In this document: positions 15,910 through 23,584 of the stretch, piece by piece
How the letters are laid out: every line of letters begins with the position of its first letter
Numbering within the stretch: the first letter of the stretch is position 1
Virus record (IMG/VR): IMGVR_UViG_3300020180_000421
Span: 1 to 40,856 of that record
DNA length: 40,856 bases
Direction: 5' to 3' (one strand)
Origin: a virus
Position numbers and translations under genes: made by a program
The notes under the pieces: model-generated
Database searches by the model: none
Told to the model about the DNA's origin: nothing
The model's input: only the letters and a program-made list of their open reading frames with translations

Positions 15910-16322
15910 TACGAACGCACCACATTTACACTTGCAGCGGGGCCTGTGTACTCTTCGCCGACGCGTACAGTGATTTCTGGAACGTCTTTCAAGTACGGGG
16001 CGCTTAGCATTTCTTTAGCGATAATCTCTGCAAACATTTCGCAGGAGGCAAAAAAGATTATGTGACCTTGATCGGTTAACTCTACTGGTAACAGTGTTGA
16101 CAAGCGGACTACGTTGGCTACCTTTTTAAGTTGAGCTTCTAGTAAGTGAAATTCGAGGCTCCTGTTCAATTCGCAAGGGTTGATATCTACATGGATATCT
16201 ACTACGAACTCGTGTCTGTGTGGGAGACGTAAGTAACCTACAGCTTCGGGGGCGCCTGCAAATTGATGTAGAGCTACGAACGTGGTACGCACACTTAACA
16301 TTGCTCTGATTGTTTTTGTCAT
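15909..16322 (-). CDS. QueD-like T-fold protein lacking the catalytic cysteine
   Basis: A 137-aa tunnelling-fold protein related to QueD/PTPS. Three zinc His are kept: H20 (VALHQF), H35 and H37 (PHRHEF). The FASCEMFAEII helix and the final strand-turn ITVRVGEEYTGPAAS match QueD segments SCEVLSKYL and IVIHETSVN. The Cys that sits before HGH in QueD is absent (GYLRLPHRH), and no DH dyad is seen. It overlaps folE and the clamp by TAATG. It may act on a related pterin or on CDG, for example removing the carboxyl. A CDG decarboxylase called DpdL is known for phages with 7-deazaguanine DNA, but I cannot confirm from memory that it shares this fold. Confidence 0.7.
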   Translation of the reverse strand: MTKTIRAMLSVRTTFVALHQFAGAPEAVGYLRLPHRHEFVVDIHVDINPCELNRSLEFHLLEAQLKKVANVVRLSTLLPVELTDQGHIIFFASCEMFAEIIAKEMLSAPYLKDVPEITVRVGEEYTGPAASVNVVRS

Positions 16323-16918
16323 TATAAAATTTCCTTTATTGGACCTACTGAAGCATTGAATTCTTGTTTTACTTCTTGGCTAGTAAATATACCGGTAAGG
16401 GCTGTTGTCCTTGTAGTTGCATATTTTTTGACTCCTCGGCAACACATACAAAAGTGTGCGGCATCCATTGATACGGCACATCCTTTAGGCTTAATGTTTT
16501 CTTGAAAGATGTCTACTATTTCTCGCGATAGCTTTTCTTGTACTTGTGGGCGAGCGCATAGAACTTCGATCATTCTTGGAATTTTGCTTAATCCAACTAT
16601 CTTTTCGTCTGGTATGTACGCGAACGAATAGCTGCCAACGAATGGCATAAGATGGTGCGCACAATAACTTATAAATCGCACCTTGGCTACATGTATCATT
16701 TCCGATCCTTCGGATGGAAACGTAGTTGTTAAACTTAGCGCAGGGTCTACAAACGATCCTGATAGGCACTCTAACATAGCCTTAGCTACTCTACGTGGTG
16801 TATCTGCTAAATGCTTGGGACCGCCGGCTGCTTCTATGCTCGGCTGCTTTACAAGCTCGCTTATAGCTGTGACTATCGCCTCTTGAAACAAGAACGGCAA
16901 TTTTTGATCATTAAACAT
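16322..16918 (-). CDS. folE: GTP cyclohydrolase I
   Basis: FolE converts GTP to dihydroneopterin triphosphate, the first step for both folate and 7-deazaguanine. The 198-aa length is typical. Zinc ligands are C86 and H89 (SYCAHHLMPFVG) and C157 (HFCMCCRGV); GLSKIPR and QVQEKLSREI are the substrate-binding and tunnel segments. The product feeds QueD encoded at 2071-2478. The gene overlaps dpdA by eight bases (ATGTTTAA), so both are translated together, linking pterin synthesis to base exchange in DNA. Confidence 0.96.
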   Translation of the reverse strand: MFNDQKLPFLFQEAIVTAISELVKQPSIEAAGGPKHLADTPRRVAKAMLECLSGSFVDPALSLTTTFPSEGSEMIHVAKVRFISYCAHHLMPFVGSYSFAYIPDEKIVGLSKIPRMIEVLCARPQVQEKLSREIVDIFQENIKPKGCAVSMDAAHFCMCCRGVKKYATTRTTALTGIFTSQEVKQEFNASVGPIKEIL

Positions 16919-17993
16919 CTAGAACGCTCCCCCAATTCTTCCACTTTAAGAGATTGGCTTGATTTTGTGTTATCGCTTCGTTGGTCACTCTCGCATTGTA
17001 AAGACAGCGATAGTGGAAACTTCTTTGCAGCAGCTCTAAGTCGAAACCTAAAGCCTCTGTACGCTCTCGTAGCTCTCTAAAGCTTTGCTTAGGCACCTTG
17101 CCCAGCGATGTCATAAGTAGCTTGCCTTTGCTTTCATTGCTAACGTGTATTAACGCCACGCGGTGTTTGTCTGCACGCCAGTCAATTATCTTACCATAAG
17201 CGGCGGCTTTAACCCAGCTTGTTGAATCGACGCTGTAGAACGGAAATTCAAACATTAGATCGCCTGTAACCGCGAAGCCGTGACATTTGACTCCTCGCTT
17301 CTCACAATAGTTCAAGACATGCGAGTAGTACTGCCGGAGGCGAAACTTGTTAGACTTGCCTAGTCGGTCTAGTCCGATACCTATTATGCGGTGTCCTTCG
17401 TCAATGTAACGCTGAACCCAGTCTATAGGCGCGTCGCCATGATAAACAGGTATCGGTCTTACGCCGGTAGATTCTAGTTCTTTGAAATCTTCATAAATAA
17501 TCTTGCACTGTTTAATGCTGTCGATTCCAACGTAGAAGTCGAACGTGTCTTTACGTCCATACATGGCTTTTAAGTACTTAACATAATTTGCTGTGTACGA
17601 TTCGATTGAGAATTCTTTGTTCTGGAACGTTTTTACTGCTTTACCAGCTGCAATTTTTCTGTTGATTTCGTGGAAGGTATACCCACCGGAATCTAAGAAC
17701 ACTCGTATGTTGTTATCCATACAGAACTTCATAGAGGTTAAAAAGCGTTTTTGAAACAGCGGCGATCCTGGGCCTGAGTAGGCATACGACAAACATCTAA
17801 ATCGCATGTGGGCCATATCTACAAAAGCAGATTCGGGAAACTCGTTGCTAGCGCATGTGCCTGAAAAGTATACGATGGGTGTGGGATCTTTTTCTTGAAC
17901 GCCGATCCAATCCGCACGGCCGTTTTCTTTATACCGCTTTTTGTACTTATTTGGTATCTCGCCTAGAAGCGCAACACTTTTAGAGACTTTCAT
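16911..17993 (-). CDS. dpdA: DpdA-type DNA guanine transglycosylase
   Basis: Member of the TGT/ArcTGT superfamily that swaps guanine for a 7-deazaguanine; the phage branch acts on DNA. Motifs: FLDSGGYTFH (D101, general base/nucleophile region), FYVGIDSIKQC (D158), VYHGD (185-187), IIGIGLDRLGKS (Gly-rich base pocket), CHGFAVTG and FPFYSVDSTSW (about 250-260). Length is 360 aa from the ATG at 17993. I prefer this start because GAGGA stands ten bases upstream and it overlaps the previous stop by 14 bases; an ATG at 18080 would overlap by 100. No tRNA-binding PUA domain follows, which agrees with DNA as substrate. Subfamily cannot be fixed by eye. Confidence 0.86.
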   Translation of the reverse strand: MKVSKSVALLGEIPNKYKKRYKENGRADWIGVQEKDPTPIVYFSGTCASNEFPESAFVDMAHMRFRCLSYAYSGPGSPLFQKRFLTSMKFCMDNNIRVFLDSGGYTFHEINRKIAAGKAVKTFQNKEFSIESYTANYVKYLKAMYGRKDTFDFYVGIDSIKQCKIIYEDFKELESTGVRPIPVYHGDAPIDWVQRYIDEGHRIIGIGLDRLGKSNKFRLRQYYSHVLNYCEKRGVKCHGFAVTGDLMFEFPFYSVDSTSWVKAAAYGKIIDWRADKHRVALIHVSNESKGKLLMTSLGKVPKQSFRELRERTEALGFDLELLQRSFHYRCLYNARVTNEAITQNQANLLKWKNWGSVLDV

Positions 17994-18510
17994 ATATCTT
18001 GAATCCTCGTTCTTTCTCTGATAACTTCCATGCGTATCCTCGATATGTTTCGCTGCGTAGCTGTCGCATAGCCCACGCATACTGGCAATCGAGTTTCTTA
18101 CACTGCTTTTTTATTTCGTCGGTGGTTCGTCTCTTTTTTAAGAACTCAAACAGTTGTCCAATATTTGAGTCTTGGCGGTAAGGATTACCTATTTTAGTTG
18201 CCGACATGTCTTTTGTGCCGACCTGTAGAAACTTTTTGGCACTATCTAATTTTGCAGGCGTCAAATGTATGATACGCACGTCTGCCACCACCTTGCTGCA
18301 AATACTTGAATCTGGACATACATTAACACAAACAATTGAGTCTTTATCATATAGCTTTCCAAAACAACATTTCGTTGGCGATGTCTTGTACATTGTTTGA
18401 TAACATGAAACGCACACACGTGTTTCAAATATATATTGGCCTTTGACGGCGTGCTGCTCGCTGAATCGACTACCGCAGTTACAGCACACGAGTACATTAG
18501 AGCTAATCAC
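17980..18510 (-). CDS. zinc-ribbon protein with C-terminal winged-helix-like domain
   Basis: The first 75 residues carry many paired Cys (C9/C12, C33/C36, C48/C49, C61, C65, C71), consistent with one or two zinc ribbons. Residues 110-176 read as a helix-turn-helix: NIGQLFEFLKKRRTTDEI, then YAWAMRQLRS as recognition helix, and a wing ending in KERGFKIYE. This suggests a DNA-binding regulator or a recognition subunit. The GTG start at 18510 follows AAGG. It lies between the sigma-like factor and dpdA, so a role in transcription or in guiding base modification are both open. No family name is claimed. Confidence 0.65.
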   Translation of the reverse strand: MISSNVLVCCNCGSRFSEQHAVKGQYIFETRVCVSCYQTMYKTSPTKCCFGKLYDKDSIVCVNVCPDSSICSKVVADVRIIHLTPAKLDSAKKFLQVGTKDMSATKIGNPYRQDSNIGQLFEFLKKRRTTDEIKKQCKKLDCQYAWAMRQLRSETYRGYAWKLSEKERGFKIYESL

Positions 18511-18516
18511 GACGCC

Positions 18517-19173
18517 TTATTCCTCTTGTGCTTTTAACGCCTGGTGCACGCGTATTGCGATTCTATACTGGTTGATGGTCAACCCGGTCTTTTTAACTAG
18601 CTCTCTAAACTCTTTGGCGTGGGTCTTGAAAGTGTTTGTACAGAGTAAAACCTTAGCGCGTTCTTTTGGGTTAAACAACATTGTATCTAAGTAGCATACT
18701 AAAGGCACGCTGGCTAATTCATGAAATCGACGGGCTACTTTTTGCGCGTCGATGCCTTCGTCAATGCTTCTTGTAACGCCTAACCTTGTAGACTCGAACT
18801 CCGTATCGATACTTACTGTTATTGCTCCTCGCGCTTGGTTAGTGAGTCCGGCTAACACGTTCTTATAAAAGTTGTTCAAGATAGAGTACAAGTATGTACT
18901 TCTCTGAGACTTAGAAGATGTGTAGTACTTGTTGAGCCTCTTGGCGGCGAACAGGTAGCCTTCTTGTACAAAGTCTTCTAGATCTACTTGCTTCTGGAGA
19001 TGCGCTGGCAGCATCCTATAGTGCGCTATAGCTCTGTGCCAAATTAGATTTTTGTAGTCTGCATAGACCTCTAACATAATTTGAGATTCGCGCATCATCT
19101 CTGGAAGTCCTGATGGTGGGGTAAGCGCATTGGCTTTTTTTGATTTGAGTTTTTGGTGAGTTTTTCGAGGCAT
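18517..19173 (-). CDS. sigma-70-family-like transcription factor
   Basis: A 218-aa protein whose residues 40-110 match sigma region 2: YKNLIWHRAIAHYRML, then DLEDFVQEGYLFAAKRLNKY (region 2.1/2.2, core-binding) and STYLYSILNNFYKNVL (2.3/2.4). The C-terminal ERAKVLLCTNTF and KTGLTINQYRIAIRVH could be a region 4-like helix-turn-helix. It would redirect host RNA polymerase to phage promoters. It is driven by a near-perfect host promoter at 19188-19216, so it is made early. The predicted transcript starts about eight bases before this ATG; an internal ATG at 19098 with AGGA upstream is the alternative start. Confidence 0.72.
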   Translation of the reverse strand: MPRKTHQKLKSKKANALTPPSGLPEMMRESQIMLEVYADYKNLIWHRAIAHYRMLPAHLQKQVDLEDFVQEGYLFAAKRLNKYYTSSKSQRSTYLYSILNNFYKNVLAGLTNQARGAITVSIDTEFESTRLGVTRSIDEGIDAQKVARRFHELASVPLVCYLDTMLFNPKERAKVLLCTNTFKTHAKEFRELVKKTGLTINQYRIAIRVHQALKAQEE

Positions 19174-19187
19174 ATAAGGCCGTTTAT

Positions 19188-19216
19188 AGTATATAGAAAA
19201 GTTTAGTAACTGTCAA
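19188..19216 (-). promoter_or_regulatory. near-consensus sigma-70 promoter before the sigma-like gene
   Basis: Minus strand TTGACA (19216-19211), 17-base spacer, TATACT (19193-19188): 6/6 and 5/6 match with ideal spacing, the best host-type promoter in the window. It overlaps the 3' end of the exonuclease gene and lies 14 bases before the ATG of the sigma-like factor. Confidence 0.85.
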
Positions 19217-19217
19217 G

Positions 19218-20192
19218 TTAACCTTCTACTGAAATTCCGGACAGAAATTGTTGCTTGTACGCTATAAAATAGTTCAATTCGTACTTACTACAGAATCTTA
19301 AAAATGCTTTGGCTGCTTTAGCTCTACCTACTGCTGTCATCCGTCTCTTACGTAAGCTCGTTCTGTTGGTTAGTAACAGCTTAGCAAAGCGTTTGCAGTC
19401 TAGTGGGATGTTAGGATCTTTTAAGCTAGTAGGTATCTTGGCTAGTATGTAGTACAAGTGCACCTCAGGCCATATTTCTTTTAAGTGGGCGTACTTATTT
19501 TTTGTAGCCTTCATTAAGTCGTTGAAGTCTTTCACGTGGGGCCAAACCCCATCAGCTATTAACTTTGTTGCGGTGACGGGTCCGACGCCTTTTACACCTT
19601 TATAGTTGTCGGAAGGCTTGCCGCATAGCGCACGCCAATCTGGCCAGTACTGAGGCGTTATAACGTATTCGTTGATTATGTGCTTTTCTGTGATCCGTTC
19701 TAACTTTGAGCTACCTTTGTGTAGCACGAATACGTTGTCGGATATCAACTGGTTGTAGTCTGAGTCGTTTGAATATATTAGTACTTCAGAAACGCCGCGG
19801 TCCTCACTGTACGCTTTGCAAAATAGGCCTATGGCGTCGTCGGCTTGCATACCGGGAATTGAAACTTGTCCGATACCTAAAATACCGCATAGCGCTTGTA
19901 CCTCGTGCATTTGGTGAAGTATCGAGGCTATGTCCTCATGAGGAGTTCTTTGAGACTTGTACAGATCTCTTGCTAACGCTTTCTTATAAGACTCTTTAGG
20001 CTTGGCGGTCCCAATGCCTCCTTCCCAGAACACTACAACGTCGGCTTGCCCTTGTACACGGTACATGTCTAATACGAGTTTCATAAACCCGTATATGCAG
20101 CCGCTTGGTTCGCCTGCGTCAGTGGTTAGCTTATTCTTATGATAAGAACGGTACACTAAGTTCATGCCGTCTATCAAAACAACTTTACGCAT
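19218..20192 (-). CDS. 5'-3' exonuclease / flap endonuclease
   Basis: FEN-family nuclease, here encoded apart from the polymerase, as in T4 RNase H or T5 exonuclease. It removes RNA primers and flaps. Acidic metal ligands: VVLIDGMN (D8), GMQADDAIG, and IYSNDSDYNQL; the helix-hairpin-helix DNA-binding motif is KGVKGVGPVTATKL, preceded by GKPSDNY. I use the ATG at 20192, which overlaps the primase stop by eight bases; a TTG at 20213 would add seven residues. The C-terminal 70 residues are basic (RTSLRKRRMTAVGRAKAAK), probably DNA binding. The downstream promoter sits across its stop. Confidence 0.93.
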   Translation of the reverse strand: MRKVVLIDGMNLVYRSYHKNKLTTDAGEPSGCIYGFMKLVLDMYRVQGQADVVVFWEGGIGTAKPKESYKKALARDLYKSQRTPHEDIASILHQMHEVQALCGILGIGQVSIPGMQADDAIGLFCKAYSEDRGVSEVLIYSNDSDYNQLISDNVFVLHKGSSKLERITEKHIINEYVITPQYWPDWRALCGKPSDNYKGVKGVGPVTATKLIADGVWPHVKDFNDLMKATKNKYAHLKEIWPEVHLYYILAKIPTSLKDPNIPLDCKRFAKLLLTNRTSLRKRRMTAVGRAKAAKAFLRFCSKYELNYFIAYKQQFLSGISVEG

Positions 20193-21159
20193 ATGGTTGC
20201 AAGTTCTTTCCAAAAGCTGTTTGCGCTTTTATCTGATTTCTAAGGGTTGTGGTGTACGCACGAGTGTTGGAAAGAACGTCTATTAGTTTTTCTAGTTTGT
20301 ACTCGTCGGCTTGTTTTCTAGGCTGTGGCCATACCAGCTCTACGTCGATGTCTTGTTCGCTGAGTTTGTCGGCTATTCTCTTAGCGCCTAGAAGCCCTGG
20401 CGTATCTGGATCGGGCAAGATTATAACTTTCGATACGCGCCTAGTGGTTAGCTGACCGATCTGCGAGTCAGTAATAGCGGAGCCTAACGGGCTTATGCTG
20501 CACCATTTTGGTAAGTAGTTCATTGCTAAAAGTGCCCGGCGTACAAAGATTCCTTTGATCGCCCCTTCCGATATAACGAAGATAGATGCGGATGCATCGT
20601 ATCCCCATACATATTTAGTACCTCGTGAGTTCAAGTACTTGGCGGTAGCTTGCCCGGAAAAGTCTCTGGAGGCGAAACCTACTATAGTGCTTTTCTTTAC
20701 TACGGGAAATAATATGCGCTCTTTGAAGCGCCCTGATATGCCAACGTGTATTTTGTATAAGATCATTTCTTCGTTGGTGATGCCGCGCTTTTTCAAATAG
20801 CGGCGACCGCGCCATTCGCGGCTGTCTCTTTCTTTTGAACCGGCGGCTGGTATGGCGTCGGTTGGCCAATGGTCTACTATTTCAGGCTCTGGCGCAATGT
20901 CGGAATCAGATATCTCTACGTCTGATATTGCAGTAACACCTAGCTTGTCTAACACTCGGTGACGGGCGTTTTCTTTAGCGGAGTACTTGCAGTTAAAACA
21001 GAACGCTGTATCTCTTGCAGTGTTTACGTTCAGGCGAAACCGTTCATCGGCTGTTTCTCCGTAGTCGGTACAAAATGGACAGCATATTCTTGTTTCAGTG
21101 CTGTTGGTGCCGCGTTGGTGTTTTTCACCTATGGAGTCTAAGTCATCTGTGAATGCCAT
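20185..21159 (-). CDS. DnaG-like DNA primase
   Basis: Synthesises RNA primers for replication. An N-terminal zinc finger is formed by C27, C30, C54 and C57 (CCPFC, CFNCK). The TOPRIM catalytic domain shows ISEGAIKG (Glu) and the metal-binding VIILPDPDTPG (DxD). The 324-aa length is short: the helicase-binding C-terminal domain of cellular DnaG is absent or tiny. The ATG has GGAG five bases upstream. It is encoded between helicase and exonuclease, the partners with which it should act at the fork. Confidence 0.93.
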   Translation of the reverse strand: MAFTDDLDSIGEKHQRGTNSTETRICCPFCTDYGETADERFRLNVNTARDTAFCFNCKYSAKENARHRVLDKLGVTAISDVEISDSDIAPEPEIVDHWPTDAIPAAGSKERDSREWRGRRYLKKRGITNEEMILYKIHVGISGRFKERILFPVVKKSTIVGFASRDFSGQATAKYLNSRGTKYVWGYDASASIFVISEGAIKGIFVRRALLAMNYLPKWCSISPLGSAITDSQIGQLTTRRVSKVIILPDPDTPGLLGAKRIADKLSEQDIDVELVWPQPRKQADEYKLEKLIDVLSNTRAYTTTLRNQIKAQTAFGKNLQPYA

Positions 21160-21168
21160 ACGTGCTCC

Positions 21169-22557
21169 TCACAGTTGCAGCTCTTCTGCGAGATCGTCGT
21201 CGAGCGCTTTCTTCTTGTTGGCATACTCTTTTGCCGCCTTAGCGGTTTTCTCTCGGCTGTACAAAGTCATGCGCTCTTTGTCGGTCATGATGTTGCAACC
21301 TACAAACTGTCTATCAAACTTGTGGGCGGCGATGTGAAGATAGATGGAGTCTTCGCCCCACTCCCCTTGGCCTAGGCCGATAGCTACCATCACCTTGCGT
21401 ACTTTACTGATGTCGTCGGCTAAGTGGTCGCCTCCTAGTATTTTTAATCCTTGCGTACCTCTTTTGGTTTGTGCGGCGGACCATAGGATACATTTTTTCT
21501 TAGCGGCGAAGTGTCTGAAGTCTCGATAGATCTCTGCTAACTCGTGACGACGGTCTTGGTTAGCTTTCTTTGCTTTTACCTCGTCGTCGTAATCTACAAT
21601 AACTGCGTCAGCGATAAACCCTTTGTTACGGTAGTCTTCGTAAATAGCATCAATGTCAGCAACCGACACTCGAGACTCTGTACAGTCTACAATTTGTAAT
21701 CGAGTACGAATTAATCTTGTGAAGCGCTCAAATCTGTTTTTGAATGTCTTCGGCATGTTAGCTAACTTGCCAATAGGTAATTGACTGATGTTAGCGTCGA
21801 AGCGGTCTTCTACGTCTTCAACGGGGTCTTCTAATGTAATGTACAAAACATTGAGGCGTTGTAATACGTAAGCCGCGGCGATGTGAATCAGCATCAAGGA
21901 CTTGCCGCGCTTGTATGGTGCAATCACAATGCCGAAATGTCCGCGGCCGATTGCTTTAACTAGCATGTCAAGCGGCTCAATCATTAACATTGGGAATCTG
22001 CTGGCACTCTTCATCTTGCGTCGCTGGACGCGCTTCTTGTAGTCCTTAAAATAATCTGTGCTATAGAGTGTTTCTTTTTTAGCGGTGTCAATTGCGGTTT
22101 GGCAAATCTCCGACCACTTCTCGTCTGTCAGCTCGCCTCTTGATTGAAGGTCTATCAATTGCGATACAGCTTGGGCTTTAGATACTTCTTTCTTGAATTC
22201 TACAACCTTGTCGGTGATTGAATCGACTGAGGTAATCTTCTTACGCTTTATTTTTTTGCAGTACTCTAGTATGACTGCTTGCTTGTCTGCGGCGATACGC
22301 TGCTTCTTGCATTTTTGAAGTAGCTCGGCAGTTAGCAACTCTTTAACAGGAGTGCGGTACTGCTCCCAATGCTCTAGCGCTACCTGGGCTATCATCCATC
22401 GAGCGGCCTCTTTAGAACTTATTGTTGATTTGCCTTGCGGCTTGAAATCTTTCGGTGATAGCAAACTTCCTGTATCTCTTAGAAACTGTACGTCTTTACA
22501 CATCAATCCTAAAACTAGGTCTAGGAACGATGGATCTTCAAAATAGCTTACTGGCAT
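21169..22557 (-). CDS. DnaB-like replicative helicase
   Basis: RecA-fold hexameric helicase that unwinds DNA 5'-3' and recruits primase. Walker A is APYKRGKS (213-220), a variant that drops one Gly, as in other phage DnaB relatives. The Glu switch is YITLEDP (E243), Walker B VIVDYDDE (about 319-326), and the sensor strand is WSAAQTKRG with Q363. The first 180 residues form a helical N-terminal region rich in Lys (KKIKRKK), standing where DnaB has its dimerising collar. Start and previous stop are adjacent (TAAATG). A DnaB-like enzyme with a DnaN-like clamp again gives the replisome a bacterial character. Confidence 0.9.
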   Translation of the reverse strand: MPVSYFEDPSFLDLVLGLMCKDVQFLRDTGSLLSPKDFKPQGKSTISSKEAARWMIAQVALEHWEQYRTPVKELLTAELLQKCKKQRIAADKQAVILEYCKKIKRKKITSVDSITDKVVEFKKEVSKAQAVSQLIDLQSRGELTDEKWSEICQTAIDTAKKETLYSTDYFKDYKKRVQRRKMKSASRFPMLMIEPLDMLVKAIGRGHFGIVIAPYKRGKSLMLIHIAAAYVLQRLNVLYITLEDPVEDVEDRFDANISQLPIGKLANMPKTFKNRFERFTRLIRTRLQIVDCTESRVSVADIDAIYEDYRNKGFIADAVIVDYDDEVKAKKANQDRRHELAEIYRDFRHFAAKKKCILWSAAQTKRGTQGLKILGGDHLADDISKVRKVMVAIGLGQGEWGEDSIYLHIAAHKFDRQFVGCNIMTDKERMTLYSREKTAKAAKEYANKKKALDDDLAEELQL

Positions 22558-23124
22558 TTATTTCTCTGTTGTGTTCCCGCGAAATCGCTTCGTCTTCATT
22601 TCTTGCACTACCACGTTATATTTTTTCTTTTGCTTTGCTATTCGTTTAGCGTAACTAGCTACAAAGTCTTTTGCATCGTCAACGGCGTAACGTTTTGTAA
22701 GAGCAGGTGTAGACAACGCTTCGACGATTTTTTGATGGAAGCGACCGCTCACGTTTTCAAACTGAGGGTACTCTAATAGAATTTTTTGCTCTAGCGCTTT
22801 CTTGCTTGCTTCTCCGACTAAGGTAGCTACTCTTATACCTAGACCTCTATTTGAAGAAGTAGCGATATTAGCACCGCGACGAATCTTTGTGTAGTATTCA
22901 AATAAGGTGGCTATTATGTAGCTTAGTTCAACCGCGTACTGTTCTTCCCAACTTGCTAGGTTGAACAAGCGAAGTTGATCTTGCCTGTTCATCATCAGCG
23001 AATTGAAAACACGTTTGCCGTCGGTTGCGTCCAATACGGCTTGATCAAAGCGCTTTAAGAACTTATACAAGATTGCTGTAACGGTTAGTTGGCGTTTGCG
23101 GGATTCTCTGAAATCGCTGCTCAT
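22558..23124 (-). CDS. hypothetical helical protein before the helicase, 188 aa
   Basis: Not recognised. It is helical and basic, with LTVTAILYKFLKRFDQAVLD, a middle region YAVELSYIIATLFEYYTKIRR and a Lys-rich end (KRIAKQKKKYNVVV). I use the ATG at 23124, MSSDFRES, because it aligns with the motif-to-ATG spacing seen at the clamp loader. An ATG at 23151 would place the conserved motif's predicted transcript start inside the gene. Position immediately before the helicase makes helicase loading a possible role, by context only. Confidence 0.7.
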   Translation of the reverse strand: MSSDFRESRKRQLTVTAILYKFLKRFDQAVLDATDGKRVFNSLMMNRQDQLRLFNLASWEEQYAVELSYIIATLFEYYTKIRRGANIATSSNRGLGIRVATLVGEASKKALEQKILLEYPQFENVSGRFHQKIVEALSTPALTKRYAVDDAKDFVASYAKRIAKQKKKYNVVVQEMKTKRFRGNTTEK

Positions 23125-23258
23125 CGTGGTCTCGTAGCGGCTGTATGGCACTGCTGGAAGGGGTCAAGGTTACGCGGGATGTGCTGGACTGGTAGCGATG
23201 CGCGGGACGCGCCTGCACGAAGCGTAGTGGTTGTTTGTGTGAGTTTTTTTCGCATCAT
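23121..23258 (-). CDS. possible 45-aa basic peptide across the 19-bp motif (doubtful)
   Basis: An open frame from ATGATG at 23258 ends in an ATGA overlap with the next gene, encoding a Thr/Arg-rich peptide (MMRKKLTQTTTTLRAGASR, end CHTAATRPR). There is no Shine-Dalgarno site, and the frame reads through the conserved motif in a phase different from the other two copies. It may be chance openness around a regulatory site. Confidence 0.25.
   Translation of the reverse strand: MMRKKLTQTTTTLRAGASRASLPVQHIPRNLDPFQQCHTAATRPR
23150..23168 (-). promoter_or_regulatory. conserved 19-bp motif, copy 2 (before helicase operon)
   Basis: Minus strand CTTGACCCCTTCCAGCAGT, 25 bases before the ATG at 23124. 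Similarity to copy 1 extends beyond the 19 bp: ATACARCCRCTAC follows in both, then CGAG and the start codon, and TACCAG precedes in both, suggesting a duplicated regulatory region. No Shine-Dalgarno site is present. Confidence 0.6.
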
Positions 23259-23270
23259 GCTTAACAGCTA

Positions 23271-23363
23271 CTAGATCCCCACTTGCAGAAGTGAAATAGC
23301 TTGGTCTCTGCCTAAATCACTATCTGCGAGTGCGGTACTAAACTTAGTATATTCTTCGTTCAT
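23271..23363 (-). CDS. possible 30-aa peptide
   Basis: A short frame starting MNEEYTKFSTALADSD and ending SLLQVGI, acidic, with AAAGGA nine bases before its ATG. It lies in the gap between two larger genes, after a long hairpin and before motif copy 2. The good ribosome binding site is the main support. It could be a leader peptide. Confidence 0.45.
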   Translation of the reverse strand: MNEEYTKFSTALADSDLGRDQAISLLQVGI

Positions 23364-23584
23364 CTTGAATTATCCTTTAACATCTTTTATGCACTACTAG
23401 TTACGCCGCGCTATTAAACGAATCTCGCTAAATAGAAACGGCCGGCGGCTACTTGGGAACTCGTAACCCTCATAGCACACCGGCCGCTCTAGCAGCGGGT
23501 GGAGTAGCTTAATAGCGTCCCCCGGCTGAAGCCGTTGGACGATAGCAACGGCTAAGGTAATATATTACCGTTGTTGCGGGCGCA
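23364..23584 (-). other. structured intergenic region with alternative hairpins
   Basis: No gene is seen in this stretch of 221 bases. It holds a perfect 14-bp palindrome GGTAATATATTACC (23556-23569), an AGCCGTTG/CAACGGCT hairpin (23530-23537 with 23546-23553), a competing CGGC-TGAA-GCCG hairpin (23523-23534) that uses the same GCCG, a CCGCT-CTAGC-AGCGG hairpin (23484-23498), and the long hairpin at 23439-23486. The shared GCCG means the first two cannot form together. A leader RNA, attenuator or origin is possible; it does not fold as a tRNA. Confidence 0.55.
23439..23486 (-). terminator. long GC-rich hairpin, terminator-like
   Basis: CGGCCGGCGGCTACTTGGG (23439-23457) pairs with CCCTCATAGCACACCGGCCG (23467-23486) over about 14 pairs with two small internal loops. 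On the minus strand it is followed by TTTCTATTT. It would end transcripts from the accessory region before the helicase operon. Confidence 0.55.

Noticed and set aside
18081-18510. tRNA-type (not DNA) guanine transglycosylase for the dpdA gene
   Set aside because: The product is short, lacks a PUA-like RNA-binding domain, and sits with folE and a T-fold enzyme in a phage operon, which fits DNA modification better, although substrate is inferred.
23439-23560. Possible tRNA or tmRNA in the gap with hairpins
   Set aside because: No acceptor stem with CCA-type end, no standard T-loop (TTCRANY) or anticodon arm could be folded on either strand.
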